The notes: a model not told the origin generated them from the letters alone. 64,000 nucleotides of DNA from Microcystis aeruginosa NIES-4325 (GCF_008974145.1 NZ_BJKP01000007.1:1-64000); one strand, 5' to 3'; counted from the first letter of the stretch, positions 9,034-18,535 are shown. Program-made: numbers and translations.

Positions 9034-9617
9034 TAGAGAACTCCTTGTTTTTGCAAAAATTGACCCATGGTTTTACGCGCATAATGAAGACGTGATTTCA
9101 CCGTACCGAGAGGAATTTCTAAGATTTGGGCGATTTCCTTTTGGGGTAAGTCCTCTAGATCGTGAAGGACAAGGACAGCGCGATGTTCTAAACTGAGAAT
9201 TTCTAACCCTTGTCGGACCACCTCCTCATAATGCAATTGCATCAAATCGGGACTATCTTGGGGACGGGATTCGCTATCAAGGGACTTTTCCTGATCAGTG
9301 CTTTTGGCGATCCTCATTTGTCTTTTGGCTAATTGTCGCCGACCATCGATCGCCACATTGCAAGTGATCCGATAAACCCAAGTGGAAAAGTATTCAGGTG
9401 AACGCAATTTCGGCAACCCGCGCCACACCCTTAAAAATACCTCTTGGACAAAATCCTCTAGGAATTCCTGTCCACAGAGTTGATAGAGAGTAGAGCGGAT
9501 TTTTGGTTGATAAAGACGGTAAAGGTGACGAAAAGCACCCCTATCACCCTTTTGACACTTTAAGATTAACTCTCGATCGCTCACACTTGTTTGCTTCTCG
9601 GTTATCACCTCGATCAT
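9033..9617 (-). CDS. ECF (group 3) RNA polymerase sigma factor
   Basis: 194 residues with the two ECF sigma domains. Sigma-2 is at about residues 25-95 (YRLYQPKIRSTLYQL, EDFVQEVFLRVWRGLPKL, YRITCNVAIDGRR). Sigma-4 is at about 130-190 (LSLEHRAVLVLHDLEDLPQKEIAQILEIPLGTVKSR as a helix-turn-helix). A Glu/Asp-rich linker joins them. Such factors direct transcription of stress genes and are usually held by a membrane anti-sigma factor. The gene order here (sigma, single-pass membrane protein, Spy-like protein) fits that model. It resembles the SigH/SigG class of Synechocystis, but the exact orthologue cannot be fixed without alignment. Confidence 0.9.
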   Translation of the reverse strand: MIEVITEKQTSVSDRELILKCQKGDRGAFRHLYRLYQPKIRSTLYQLCGQEFLEDFVQEVFLRVWRGLPKLRSPEYFSTWVYRITCNVAIDGRRQLAKRQMRIAKSTDQEKSLDSESRPQDSPDLMQLHYEEVVRQGLEILSLEHRAVLVLHDLEDLPQKEIAQILEIPLGTVKSRLHYARKTMGQFLQKQGVL

Positions 9618-9672
9618 TCACGTCACCCCTAGCTGCTTGTCCCTTTAGACTAGGGGGTGTCAAGAATGGTTC

Positions 9673-9760
9673 ATAACCAGTTATCAGTTATCAGTTATCA
9701 GTTATCAGTTATCAGTTATCAGTGATTCAGTTATCAGTTATCAGTTGTAAGTTATCAGCT
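9673..9760. repeat. Heptamer tandem repeat upstream of the ECF sigma gene
   Basis: More than ten copies of AGTTATC/TATCAGT with one interruption near 9722. Same family as 3379-3440. Confidence 0.85.
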
Positions 9761-9767
9761 TTTTTCT

Positions 9768-9845
9768 CCCCATCACCCCACTTCCCCACTTCCCCATCTC
9801 CCCACTTCCCCATCTCCCCACACCCCACACCCCACACCCCACTTC
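9768..9845. repeat. C-rich low-complexity string
   Basis: Tandem CCCCACTT, CCCCATCT and CCCCACAC units abut the end of the GT4 gene. The same kind of string occurs at 6370-6410 and 20041-20110. Confidence 0.75.
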
Positions 9846-9847
9846 CA

Positions 9848-11017
9848 TCACCGAGAGAGCAATTGTTGATAGAAATCCAATTGTTTTTGAGCGAGGGCTT
9901 TATTAGTATAATTGGTCATTACTCTCTGATAACCCCTCTGGCCTAATTCAAGAGCGAAGCTGGGATTATCTAAGAGAGTTTGTATAGATTTAGCCAGTGC
10001 CTCCCCATCTTTTTCGGGAAAAATTAAACCCGTATCAGCAATAACAAAGGGAATTTCTCCCGAATCAGAACCAATAACAGGAACCTGACAGGCCATAGCT
10101 TCAATTAAAACATGACCGAATTGTTCTTTCCAACCCACAGCAGTTAAAGTTTTGACCCGATAGGTGATTTCTGAAGGCAAAACTAAAGTGTTCATCAGGT
10201 TAATATAATTAACTACTTGATCGTGGGGAACACTTTCCACTATCATCAAGCGATCGCCTATTCCTGCGGCTGTAGCTTCGCCGATTATTTTATCTTTCAG
10301 GATGCCCCGACCTAACAATAATAACTTCCACTTACCTGTTAATTTAGTTACAGCTTTAATCAGCGTTAGAATGCCTTTCTCTTCCACAAAACGACCGACA
10401 AAGCCAATCACAAATTCATCGGTTTCAATGCCTAAAGATCGAGCTAAATCAGGTTGCTTGCTGGGGGAAAAAAGGACTTCATCCACTCCTAATTGTGGTA
10501 AAACGGTGTATTTACCCCTGTAACCCCGTTCTTTTAACACATCTACCCCATCCTGATTACCAGCGATTAAACCATCGGTATTTTTCAGGTTATAAGCTTC
10601 TAACCAAGAGATGGGAAATTTAGGAGTATAGGGAAGATTCCACCAAGTAAAAAATATATTTTTAGCCCGGAGATTTAAGAGACGATTCAGAGTAATAAAT
10701 TGGGCATATCCGAGAGATTTAGAACCCTGTTCCACTTGAATAATATCGGGTTTAAACTTTTTTAATAAAGAAACTATATCAACACCAAAAGTTAATAAAG
10801 CTTGGTTATTTTGGCTAAAATTAGAGATAGGAATGACTTGGAAATTATCGGATATTTTCGGTTGACTTTCAATGATTTTATTTTGGACTCCTCCCGGTTG
10901 CCAACGTTGGGGAACAACAATAGTAACCTCAATATTGGGATTTAATCTTGTCAGGGCGCGCAGTTTCTCACAGTTGAGATCAACGACATAAGTATGACTA
11001 GCGACTAAAATTCTCAT
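9848..11017 (-). CDS. Glycosyltransferase, GT4 family
   Basis: 389 residues with a GT-B fold: an N-terminal acceptor domain (MRILVASHTYVVDLN) and a C-terminal Rossmann domain. The donor-site signature EQFGHVLIEAMACQVPVIG with the following SGEIP, and FVGRFVEEKG, mark the GT4 family (retaining, NDP-sugar). It probably adds a sugar during exopolysaccharide synthesis. Its ATG overlaps the stop of the GT2 gene by 4 bases, and both follow a polymerase/ligase-like membrane protein, so the three form one operon. The donor and acceptor are unknown. Confidence 0.85.
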   Translation of the reverse strand: MRILVASHTYVVDLNCEKLRALTRLNPNIEVTIVVPQRWQPGGVQNKIIESQPKISDNFQVIPISNFSQNNQALLTFGVDIVSLLKKFKPDIIQVEQGSKSLGYAQFITLNRLLNLRAKNIFFTWWNLPYTPKFPISWLEAYNLKNTDGLIAGNQDGVDVLKERGYRGKYTVLPQLGVDEVLFSPSKQPDLARSLGIETDEFVIGFVGRFVEEKGILTLIKAVTKLTGKWKLLLLGRGILKDKIIGEATAAGIGDRLMIVESVPHDQVVNYINLMNTLVLPSEITYRVKTLTAVGWKEQFGHVLIEAMACQVPVIGSDSGEIPFVIADTGLIFPEKDGEALAKSIQTLLDNPSFALELGQRGYQRVMTNYTNKALAQKQLDFYQQLLSR

Positions 11018-12009
11018 AGATTATCTAGTTTTGTATAAATTTGACCATCATTCCAGAGGGACTTTACTTGAGTTTTCAGAGCATCCAGAAAACCTAAACT
11101 ATAAAAAATTCCCCTAGAAAGGATTTTAATCGGGGAACCACCTTTATTACAGGGAGGATTGCCAAGAACGTGACAATCAAATAATTTAGCATAGAGTCGC
11201 AATTGTTGAGCGGGAGTGAGATTTTTCAGGGCCATCAGAAAGTGATTATGATAAAAAGTCGTCTGATAACTCAAAGAACGAGTGCTAATATCATGACAGC
11301 CGCCGGTTTCTTCCCCTAAATGAATCAGATAAGCCGTGGGATCGTACCAGACATGATAGGGAGTCGAGCGTAATCTTAAGCAAAAATCCGATTCCTCGCG
11401 CACGGCACTGCCGCGAAAGCGTTCATCGAACCAAATGCCGTATTTAGTGAATATATCCCTTCTAAAAGACATATTACAGCCCCTAGCCGAGATTACCTGC
11501 TGGGGTTTAGTGGTGTGAACAAGATCGATGTAATACCACGCAATGCCGGGATCCATGGCTTGGGGGGGTAAAAAGTCGATTTCGTAGGGTTTGCCGGTAT
11601 CTGTCACCATTTTTTGGGAGTCACCCAATTTCATGCGATCGAATACCCGACCGGCCACTACACCTATCTCAGGGTTCTTGACAAAATTCTCACTATGTGC
11701 TTTGAGATAATTATCTGGTAGCCGCACATCATCATCGATAAAAAGAACGATATCGCCCAGGGCGCGACGGACTCCATAATTTCTCGCACCAGGTAAACTC
11801 GCCCAATCCAGGCGATACCAGCTAATTTTCTGCTGATTAGCCAGATTTTCTAGATAGGATTGTATGGCGGGGCTGTGGGTAGCGGTTTGGTCGATAACTA
11901 ACACCTCAAAGTCGGGGTAATCTTGTTTGAGCAGGTCATCGAGGGTATCTTTAAGAGGCTCTTCGCGTCGATAGGTGGGTATGATGACAGAAATAGAGGG
12001 AAAATTCAT
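11014..12009 (-). CDS. Glycosyltransferase, GT2 family
   Basis: 331 residues starting MNFPSISVIIPTYRREEP. A longer frame reaches 12099 by reading through a GGGGGAAT microsatellite that would encode a PPFPHSPI repeat, and is rejected. The GT-A fold is evident from IDQTATHSPAI, the metal-binding FIDDDVRLP and a DFCLRLR segment. It likely transfers a sugar from NDP-sugar during polysaccharide assembly. A hydrophobic C-terminus is lacking, so it is soluble or peripheral. It is co-transcribed with the GT4 gene (4-base overlap). Confidence 0.85.
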   Translation of the reverse strand: MNFPSISVIIPTYRREEPLKDTLDDLLKQDYPDFEVLVIDQTATHSPAIQSYLENLANQQKISWYRLDWASLPGARNYGVRRALGDIVLFIDDDVRLPDNYLKAHSENFVKNPEIGVVAGRVFDRMKLGDSQKMVTDTGKPYEIDFLPPQAMDPGIAWYYIDLVHTTKPQQVISARGCNMSFRRDIFTKYGIWFDERFRGSAVREESDFCLRLRSTPYHVWYDPTAYLIHLGEETGGCHDISTRSLSYQTTFYHNHFLMALKNLTPAQQLRLYAKLFDCHVLGNPPCNKGGSPIKILSRGIFYSLGFLDALKTQVKSLWNDGQIYTKLDNL

Positions 12010-12013
12010 AGCA

Positions 12014-12075
12014 GGGAATGGGGGAATGGGGGAATGGGGGAATGGGGGAATGGGGGAATGGGGGAATGGGGGAAT
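12014..12075. repeat. GGGGGAAT microsatellite
   Basis: About seven and a half tandem copies of an 8-base unit lie immediately upstream of the GT2 start codon, where the ribosome-binding site would be. The 8-base period shifts frame by 2, so copy-number changes could alter spacing or leader structure. Confidence 0.85.
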
Positions 12076-12123
12076 TTCCACTAAAACCCCAAAACCCAAC
12101 CACTAACACCCAGCACCCACATT

Positions 12124-13851
12124 TCAGGCTAAAGAAATACTCTTGCGTTTAAAATTTAAGCTCTTTTTGGAGGATGTTGTTTCGGTTTCTCCCGCTAGAA
12201 TTTTGGCTTCTTGTTCCTGTTTTTCGATAACGGGTAATTTAAAAATTACGCCTGCGAATATCCAGTAATAAACGCCGACAGGATCCGTATCGAGGGCATA
12301 CCAATAGGGAAGATAGGCAACAAAGACCAGGAAAACCCAATAACTACCGGCAAAACCTCGCAGAGTCGGATCTTTGAGGGAACGATAGGTGCGGAAGGCC
12401 AGATAAAGTAGATGGGTCATGAATATCATGTACAAGGCAAAACCAATGTACCCCAACTCGAATAAAAGTTTACTGTGATAGGTTTCCAGAAAGTATATAT
12501 CACCGAAAACCCGAGCAGAAGCCGTGGCCACACCAAGTCCACGACCTAAAATACCGCCCTGATTACGGATAGCAATATCCAACTGTTCTTGAACAAAAAG
12601 GGTGGGGGGGCTGTTTTGCCAACGGCCGATGGCACTATCGTAGCGTTGTTGGACAAAATCGGGGTTAAGGAAAGAAAAACCGATAGCTAGGAGTAAAGCG
12701 GCGGCAAAAATAATCGGCAAAAATCGTTTTAAGTTAGCGATTTGTCCCGTAAGAATCGTCATCAGACCAATAATCATCGGTACAGCAAAGAAAGCTAATC
12801 TTTGCCCAGAGATCACTGCATTAATAACAACTAGGGTTAAACCCACTAGGGCTACTAGCCGCCATTTTTGGGAAGTTTCACTAAAAGCACTGGTATAACA
12901 AATCACGGCACTAGAGACCAAAAACCAAGCCCAGTGCCAGGGAGAAACAAAGGTACCAGGTAAACGGATCATATTCACTTCCGGACTATACACTAATGCC
13001 CCACCGACCAAACACCTTGCATCTAAGTGGGCTTTGAATAGTAAATCAGCCACAAGGCCTCTAGTTCCTTCACAACGACCGGTTTTCAGCATCCAGTATT
13101 GCATTAGTCCTAGAACGCAACAAATAATCACTAAAGTCACTAAAAGACGACTAAAAAATAATAGGGTTGGTTTATCTTTAATTAAGTAATAAGTGCAGAA
13201 GATTAAGGGTATATAACCCAGCAAAATTTTAAATCCTAATAGTCCTTGCAGAAAAGGCTCACTGTCTCGACAGGGAATTCCGAGCAAACGGCCACCTCTA
13301 AACATAGTCATCCCAGCGACGGAATCGCAAGTAGGCGGCAATTGTTTCTGTAAATTGACGACTAATAGACAGACTATACAGAAAGCCAGGATTAATAATA
13401 GGGTTGTACCTAATTGTTTCGGGACAATAATCGGTAATTGCTTTTTTCGACATTCCAAAACTAAGGCGATTAAAGCGGGTAGATAAAAGATATCTTTACT
13501 GATCTGGAGGATTTGACTACCTCCCAACCAATAGACAAAAGTGCCAACGAAGGGGACATAGATAATAAATGCCCAAAGAGCCATGCGAGGATAGATAAAG
13601 GAGAAAACTCCTAAAATCAAGGCTAAACTTACTGCAGCTCCTATCTTGGCATCAAATAATAAGCCGAGGGGTAATCCGAGCAAAATTGCTACACAAATAG
13701 CAAAAACAATCAACCCCGTTAACTTTTGTTTCTTTTGCTTTTCTTCTTTTTTGAGGGCAAGTCTCTCTTGGATGCTAAGCGGGGGACTATCAGCTTTTGT
13801 TTGGCCTTGTTTATTCCTTTTTTTCTGGCGATCGATACTTAGTCCGGTCAT
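12124..13851 (-). CDS. O-antigen-ligase-like membrane protein, resembles HpsL
   Basis: 575 residues. A charged N-terminus (QERLALKKEEKQKKQ) is followed by about ten membrane helices. A large outer loop lies near residues 400-460 (NPDFVQQRYDSAIGRWQNSPP..., GGILGRGLGVATASARVFG), typical of Wzy/WaaL proteins. The layout and N-terminus resemble HpsL of the hormogonium polysaccharide system of filamentous cyanobacteria, from memory. Expected role: polymerisation or ligation of exported polysaccharide. It heads the operon with the GT2 and GT4 genes. A TATAAT (complement of 13882-13887) lies upstream on the minus strand. Confidence 0.7.
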   Translation of the reverse strand: MTGLSIDRQKKRNKQGQTKADSPPLSIQERLALKKEEKQKKQKLTGLIVFAICVAILLGLPLGLLFDAKIGAAVSLALILGVFSFIYPRMALWAFIIYVPFVGTFVYWLGGSQILQISKDIFYLPALIALVLECRKKQLPIIVPKQLGTTLLLILAFCIVCLLVVNLQKQLPPTCDSVAGMTMFRGGRLLGIPCRDSEPFLQGLLGFKILLGYIPLIFCTYYLIKDKPTLLFFSRLLVTLVIICCVLGLMQYWMLKTGRCEGTRGLVADLLFKAHLDARCLVGGALVYSPEVNMIRLPGTFVSPWHWAWFLVSSAVICYTSAFSETSQKWRLVALVGLTLVVINAVISGQRLAFFAVPMIIGLMTILTGQIANLKRFLPIIFAAALLLAIGFSFLNPDFVQQRYDSAIGRWQNSPPTLFVQEQLDIAIRNQGGILGRGLGVATASARVFGDIYFLETYHSKLLFELGYIGFALYMIFMTHLLYLAFRTYRSLKDPTLRGFAGSYWVFLVFVAYLPYWYALDTDPVGVYYWIFAGVIFKLPVIEKQEQEAKILAGETETTSSKKSLNFKRKSISLA

Positions 13852-13908
13852 AATTATCCCTTGCTACGCTAGACTAAGGGCATTATAATCCCTGTCCCCC
13901 TTGATCGA

Positions 13909-15348
13909 CTACAAAAGATAGCTTCGCACCGCTTCCACTAGCCTTTCTGTCCAAAAATTGGCTAATTCGAGGGTTTCTGCTTCCACCATCACCCGAATTA
14001 AGGGTTCAGTCCCGGAAGCGCGCACCAAAATTCGGCCTTTTTCCGCCATGGCTGTCTCAGCTTGGCGGATTTCCCGCCGCAAAGGTTCACATTGCTGCCA
14101 ATTACGCCGCACTTCTCTATCTTCCACCCGCACATTGCGTAAAATCTGCGGATAGGTGACAAAGCTATGATCGACTAAATTAGCCAGGGAAACCGCCGAT
14201 TTCTGCACTAAAGCCGCTAAATGTAGGGCGGTTTGCATTCCATCCCCAGAAACTCCGTAATGATGGCAGAGAATATGACCGGATTGTTCACCCCCTAGCA
14301 TGGCTCCAGTTTCCCACATTTGCGCCTGAACGTGCTGATCGCCCACGGCAGTCCGCAAGAATTGCCCCCCCAGTTTTTGCCAAGCGCGTTCAAAGCCTAA
14401 ATTAGCCATCACCGTGGCTACTAATAACCCATCGGGTAGCTGTCCGGCTTCCAGGAGAGAACGACCCCAAAAATAGAGGATATAATCGCCATCTACTACT
14501 CTACCCTGACTATCCACGGCCAAGACTCGATCGGCATCGCCATCGAAGGCAAACCCTAAATCCGCTTGCTGATTAATCACCGCCGCCTGTAGGCTTTCTA
14601 AATGGGTAGAACCACAATTAACGTTAATGCGATCGCCATCAGCCCGATCGTGTAGGCAGATAACTTCCGCCCCCAAGGTTTGGAATACTAAAGGTGCTAG
14701 GTTAACGGCTGCCCCCCAAGCTAGATCTAAAACTATTTTTAATCCCGATAGGTTAATATCCTTCCCGACGGAATCAATCACAGCTTGATAGTATTTTTGG
14801 ATTAATTCGGGACAAAAAGTCGCTTTTCCCCAATTTACTGGTTTATCTGCTAATTCTAAATTGCCTCTTAAACCCGCCTCTATCTGTGCCGCTAAACTGC
14901 CAGACAATTTTAAGCCGCTGCCGTCAAAAAATTTAATGCCGTTGTCCTCGGGAGGATTATGACTGGCAGAAATCATGATCCCACCCATCGCTTCGCTTTC
15001 TCTGGTTAAATAGGCGACGCAGGGAGTAGGACATAATCCCAGTTGCCAGACTTCTATTCCCGCCCAAGTTAACCCCGCAGTGATAGCATTGGCTAACATA
15101 TCACTGGAATTACGCGAATCTTGACCGATAATTACTGGTTTGGTGACACCAGACTGATTTTTTAATACCTGTCCCGCCCAAAATCCGATTTGTAGCGCTA
15201 GGGGGGCAGTTAATAATTCTCCCACTTGGCCGCGAATTCCGTCCGTGCCAAACAGGGGTGATGGCGGTAATTCAATCAAACCCGCTAAGGATAACAGGGG
15301 ATGCGATCGAGCTTTTTGCCCATTTTGATACGATAGAGAAGCTACCAT
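13909..15348 (-). CDS. glmM: Phosphoglucosamine mutase GlmM
   Basis: 479 residues of the alpha-D-phosphohexomutase family. It interconverts glucosamine-6-phosphate and glucosamine-1-phosphate for UDP-GlcNAc, peptidoglycan and polysaccharide synthesis. The phosphoserine loop is [12 protein letters not shown] (catalytic Ser129), the metal site is DGDADR, and the substrate loop is GEQSGHI. Near the C-terminus [12 protein letters not shown] binds phosphate. FGTDGIRG, normally near the N-terminus, begins at residue 33, so there is an extension as in several cyanobacterial homologues. It lies next to the polysaccharide genes, which use nucleotide sugars. Confidence 0.95.
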   Translation of the reverse strand: MVASLSYQNGQKARSHPLLSLAGLIELPPSPLFGTDGIRGQVGELLTAPLALQIGFWAGQVLKNQSGVTKPVIIGQDSRNSSDMLANAITAGLTWAGIEVWQLGLCPTPCVAYLTRESEAMGGIMISASHNPPEDNGIKFFDGSGLKLSGSLAAQIEAGLRGNLELADKPVNWGKATFCPELIQKYYQAVIDSVGKDINLSGLKIVLDLAWGAAVNLAPLVFQTLGAEVICLHDRADGDRINVNCGSTHLESLQAAVINQQADLGFAFDGDADRVLAVDSQGRVVDGDYILYFWGRSLLEAGQLPDGLLVATVMANLGFERAWQKLGGQFLRTAVGDQHVQAQMWETGAMLGGEQSGHILCHHYGVSGDGMQTALHLAALVQKSAVSLANLVDHSFVTYPQILRNVRVEDREVRRNWQQCEPLRREIRQAETAMAEKGRILVRASGTEPLIRVMVEAETLELANFWTERLVEAVRSYLL

Positions 15349-15647
15349 GGCCGATTCTTTTCCTCACACGACACACTCAGAGAATAACATGATCACCGAT
15401 TTTTTCAAATCAATGTTCCCAGTTGACCTTAATCCTCATCCCAGGGTTCCTTACATCTGGTGTGGGGTGTTGGGGAGACCACTTCGTGCGCGTTGCGGGG
15501 GGAGATGGGGAGAATAAATAAAAATAATCTCCTGACTCCTGAATCCTGTCTCGGAGTCTCCTGAATCCTGCCTCCCGCAGGAAGATTTTTGATTTTTGCC
15601 AGAGGTCTAATCATTTGTTAAGCTGAAACGGTAATCTTGACCCCCGA
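15349..15647. repeat. Intergenic repeats before the GT2 gene
   Basis: No gene. The segment 15544-15562 (TCCTGTCTCGGAGTCTCCT) recurs at 34891-34909. The segment 15581-15609, built on GATTTTTGATTTTTGC plus AGAGGTCTA, recurs at 34919-34945 and 40040-40066. A GAATAAATAAAAATAATCTCCTGA string here also recurs at 38115. These are dispersed intergenic repeats. Confidence 0.65.
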
Positions 15648-16589
15648 ATGCCTGTGCTGATCAGTGTTGTCATCCCTACCTACAATCGCGAAGCAATTTT
15701 AAAAAAATGTTTAATCGCCCTAGAAAATCAGCGTTTAACCGATAATAAGGTGGAAAACTACGAAATAGTCCTTGTCGATGATGGCTCTACCGATGGGACG
15801 ATCGCTTGGCTAGAAACTCAAAAGGCTAATTTACCCCATCTGCAACTGTGGCAACAGGATCACGGTGGGCCAGCGATCGCTAGAAATCTGGGGGTAGAAA
15901 AAGCCCGTGGTGATACGATTATTTTTATCGATAGCGATCTGGTAGTGACAGAAAATTTTTTGCAAGCCCACGCCGACGCTTTAACCGCCGGGGCAGCCAG
16001 TCTCGGCAGCGATCGCTTATTTACCTACGGCAATGTCATTAATACCTGTAACTTTGATCATCCCAGCAGTGAACCCTATAAAATCACCGATTTCTCCGCT
16101 GCCTATTTTGCTACGGGCAACGTGGCGATCGCTAAAAAATGGTTATTAGCAGCGGGATTATTCGACACCCAGTTTCAACTCTACGGTTGGGAAGATTTGG
16201 AATTAGGGGTGAGATTGAAGCAATTGGGACTAAAATTAATCAAATGTCCTGAAGCCGTCGGTTATCATTGGCATCCCCCCTTTAATCTCGCTCAAATTCC
16301 CAATCTCATCGATAAGGAAATTCAACGGGGACGAATGGGAGTGCTTTTTTATCAAAAACATCCCAGCTGGGAAGTGCGGATGATGATTCAAATGACTTGG
16401 ATTCATCGACTGTTGTGGGGTTTACTTTCCCTAGGAGGAACCCTGAATGAACGCAGCCTCTCCCCACTGTTGCAGTGGTTAATCGATCGAGGTAAACCGC
16501 AATTAGCCCTAGAAATTGCCCGCATTTTTCTCAATTGGTACAACGTGCGCGGCGTTTATCAAGCCTATCAGGAAATGCAGCCTCAGTGA
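15648..16589 (+). CDS. Glycosyltransferase, GT2 family
   Basis: 313 residues. N-terminal GT-A domain: VVIPTYNREAILKKCL, VDDGSTDGTIAWLE and FIDSDLVVTENFL (DxD at about residues 104-106). After a middle region comes GWEDLELGVRLKQLG, the acceptor/base motif (ED) seen in galactosyltransferase-like GT2/GT7 C-terminal domains. It likely acts in cell-surface polysaccharide synthesis. It is transcribed away from glmM, and repeats occupy the gap between them. No signal peptide or membrane helix is seen. Confidence 0.85.
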   Translation: MPVLISVVIPTYNREAILKKCLIALENQRLTDNKVENYEIVLVDDGSTDGTIAWLETQKANLPHLQLWQQDHGGPAIARNLGVEKARGDTIIFIDSDLVVTENFLQAHADALTAGAASLGSDRLFTYGNVINTCNFDHPSSEPYKITDFSAAYFATGNVAIAKKWLLAAGLFDTQFQLYGWEDLELGVRLKQLGLKLIKCPEAVGYHWHPPFNLAQIPNLIDKEIQRGRMGVLFYQKHPSWEVRMMIQMTWIHRLLWGLLSLGGTLNERSLSPLLQWLIDRGKPQLALEIARIFLNWYNVRGVYQAYQEMQPQ

Positions 16590-16949
16590 AATGTCTTCCC
16601 GAACACCGAACAGCACCGACAGCATTTTTCAAAAAGATGAGGTATAATAGGACTGGTCACAGTCTTTAGATGACCATTTAATGTTCTCTATTCCAGCGTT
16701 ATCTAAAACCAGAAAATTTGTACCTCACCATTAAGATAAATGCTATCGAGGTCAACATTTCCAGATAAAAAACTGAATATTCTCTTTTTTTTTTCCGATA
16801 ATTGCTGCCACAATCAAAAACAATCAGAATAGAGAGCAGGAGTTGCTAGGCCCAATTGCCGAAAATACAGACCTCGTTTGTCCCCTTGTTAATTATCTGG
16901 TGAAATTTGGCATACTTAGAAGTAATTTTTTTATTGGAGGAATCCCATA
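16590..16949. other. Intergenic region with candidate promoter and hairpin
   Basis: 360 bases without a gene. A TATAAT at 16643-16648 lies upstream of an inverted repeat, TGGTCA (16654-16659) with TGACCA (16671-16676), which would sit at the 5' end of a transcript. A run of nine T's near 16785 follows. This could be a long leader for the next gene or a short independent RNA. GGAGG just before 16950 is the ribosome-binding site of the next gene. Confidence 0.4.
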
Positions 16950-18467
16950 ATGAATATCGTCGAGATTTTAATCGGGTTTGTCGGTGGAGGTGCGATCGGG
17001 GGTGGGGCTTTATATGCCCTCCAACAGGAAAAAATCAGGGAAGCACTACAAAAATATAAGGAGACTAAGGCGGCTTTAGGTCAAACCGAAGCGGAGTTAA
17101 AAGACAGCAAAGGACAGTTAAAGCTACTCGATGAGCGTTTACAAGAGGCCGCCAGCACAACTCCCGATCAAGCCATAGAAGTTGCCTATAAAACCCAAAT
17201 TCAGCAACTTCAACAGGAATACGAAGCTAAAATCGAGGAACTGCACCAAAGCTATCAAAGTCAAATACAAGAGATTATAGAGGCGAAGCAAGGAGAAATG
17301 GAAGCCCTGCGTCAAAGTCAACAGGCGCAGATTCTAGAATTAGAAAATGGCTATCAGTCGCAAATTCAACAACTAGAACAGAGTTATCAAAGCCAACTGT
17401 TAGAACTACAAAACGCCCCCCCACCAGTGGTGGCGGAATCGCCCATTGAAGAAAATGATCACACCCCTCAAATCGTCGAGGATGATTTTCCCTTTGAAAC
17501 AATGGTAGAAACGCCCGTTTCTGAAAGTGAAACGAGTAATTTCGATGATTTTGTAACTGAAGAAACCGTAGTATTAGAGCCAGAATTTACTCCTGAAATG
17601 CTGGTAGAAACGCCCGTTTCCGAACCAGAATTCGCTCCTGAAACGAGTCCTTTTGAGTATTTTGTAACTGAAGAAACCGTAGTATTAGAGCCAGAATTTA
17701 CTCCTGAGCTGCTGGTAGAAACGCCAGTTTCCGAACCAGAATTCGCTCCTGAAACGAGTAATTTCGATGATTTTGTCACTGAAGAAACCGTAGTGTTAGA
17801 GCCAGAATTTACTCCTGAGCTGCTGGTAGAAACGCCCGTTTCCGAACCAGAATTTGCTCCTGAAACGAGTAATTTCGATGGTTTTGTAACTGAAGAAACC
17901 GTAGTATTAGAGCCAGAATTTGCTCCTGAGATGGAGGTGTTTGGCGGTTTTGAAACCCTAGAAGGACATCTGGAACTAGAACCAGAATTCGCCCCAGCAA
18001 TGGAGACATTTGACGGTTTAAACGCTGGGGAAGAAACCCTAGTTTCTCCAGAAATGACCATAGTCGAAGATTCTGCCGTCATCGAAGAACAAGCGCTCTC
18101 TAACTTGGAGACATCCGCTGCTGAGATGGAATTTCTCAATGCTATACAATTAGAGGAAGAAACTAGAACGATCAGTAGTCTAGAAGAACTATTAGATAAT
18201 GCCGATATTGCTGACAGCAATAGCTCCGAATTATTCGATCCTTTTACTGAAGAAACCCCTGAAGTTGAATCTAACGGCAAAAATGGTTCTTCTGTTCTGA
18301 GCAGCCAAGAAGAACTAGATTTCTTCAGTATGTGGGATGATAAAGAAATGGAAGATATAGAATCCCTGCCTTCTGACCAAGAACTGCCCCTTGATGATCT
18401 ATTGAGCGATGATTTATTCTCGGATGGCGACAATAGCAAAACCACGAATCTAGAATCTCATCAGTAG
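16950..18467 (+). CDS. Membrane-anchored coiled-coil protein with acidic 37-residue repeats
   Basis: 505 residues, function unknown. An N-terminal Gly-rich hydrophobic helix (residues 3-23) is followed by a coiled coil to about residue 150, rich in Gln/Glu with repeated QSYQSQIQ/QSYQSQLL units. A strongly acidic region then contains tandem 37-residue repeats (period 111 bases, about 3.5 copies, 17505-17935) built around ETVVLEPEF and LVETPVSEPEF. A low-complexity acidic tail ends the protein. A good GGAGG precedes the start. The repeats are near-identical at DNA level, so copy number may vary between strains. The architecture suggests a cytoplasmic scaffold tethered to a membrane (inference). 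The large antisense frame over this gene is a shadow of the repeats. Confidence 0.7.
   Translation: MNIVEILIGFVGGGAIGGGALYALQQEKIREALQKYKETKAALGQTEAELKDSKGQLKLLDERLQEAASTTPDQAIEVAYKTQIQQLQQEYEAKIEELHQSYQSQIQEIIEAKQGEMEALRQSQQAQILELENGYQSQIQQLEQSYQSQLLELQNAPPPVVAESPIEENDHTPQIVEDDFPFETMVETPVSESETSNFDDFVTEETVVLEPEFTPEMLVETPVSEPEFAPETSPFEYFVTEETVVLEPEFTPELLVETPVSEPEFAPETSNFDDFVTEETVVLEPEFTPELLVETPVSEPEFAPETSNFDGFVTEETVVLEPEFAPEMEVFGGFETLEGHLELEPEFAPAMETFDGLNAGEETLVSPEMTIVEDSAVIEEQALSNLETSAAEMEFLNAIQLEEETRTISSLEELLDNADIADSNSSELFDPFTEETPEVESNGKNGSSVLSSQEELDFFSMWDDKEMEDIESLPSDQELPLDDLLSDDLFSDGDNSKTTNLESHQ
17505..17935 (+). repeat. Tandem 111-bp coding repeats
   Basis: GTAGAAACGCC marks unit starts at 17505, 17604, 17715 and 17826. 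The last two intervals are exactly 111 bases and the first is 99, lacking four codons. All units keep the reading frame. Confidence 0.9.
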
Positions 18468-18535
18468 GCAGATTGCCCGCTATGAAGGCAGAAGACAGAA
18501 TTTCTTCACTACCCGATTTCTGGCTTCTGACTTTC

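Noticed and set aside
9673-9760. Heptamer array considered as a CRISPR
   Set aside because: Units are 7 bases, contiguous, without unique spacers, and no cas gene is near.
11014-12099. Extended GT2 start at 12099
   Set aside because: The extra 30 residues are translated microsatellite; the family start is at 12009.
17468-18445. Large minus-strand open frame across the acidic repeat gene
   Set aside because: It mirrors the 111-bp coding repeats, is composed of Ser/Val-rich low-complexity sequence and lacks a ribosome-binding site.
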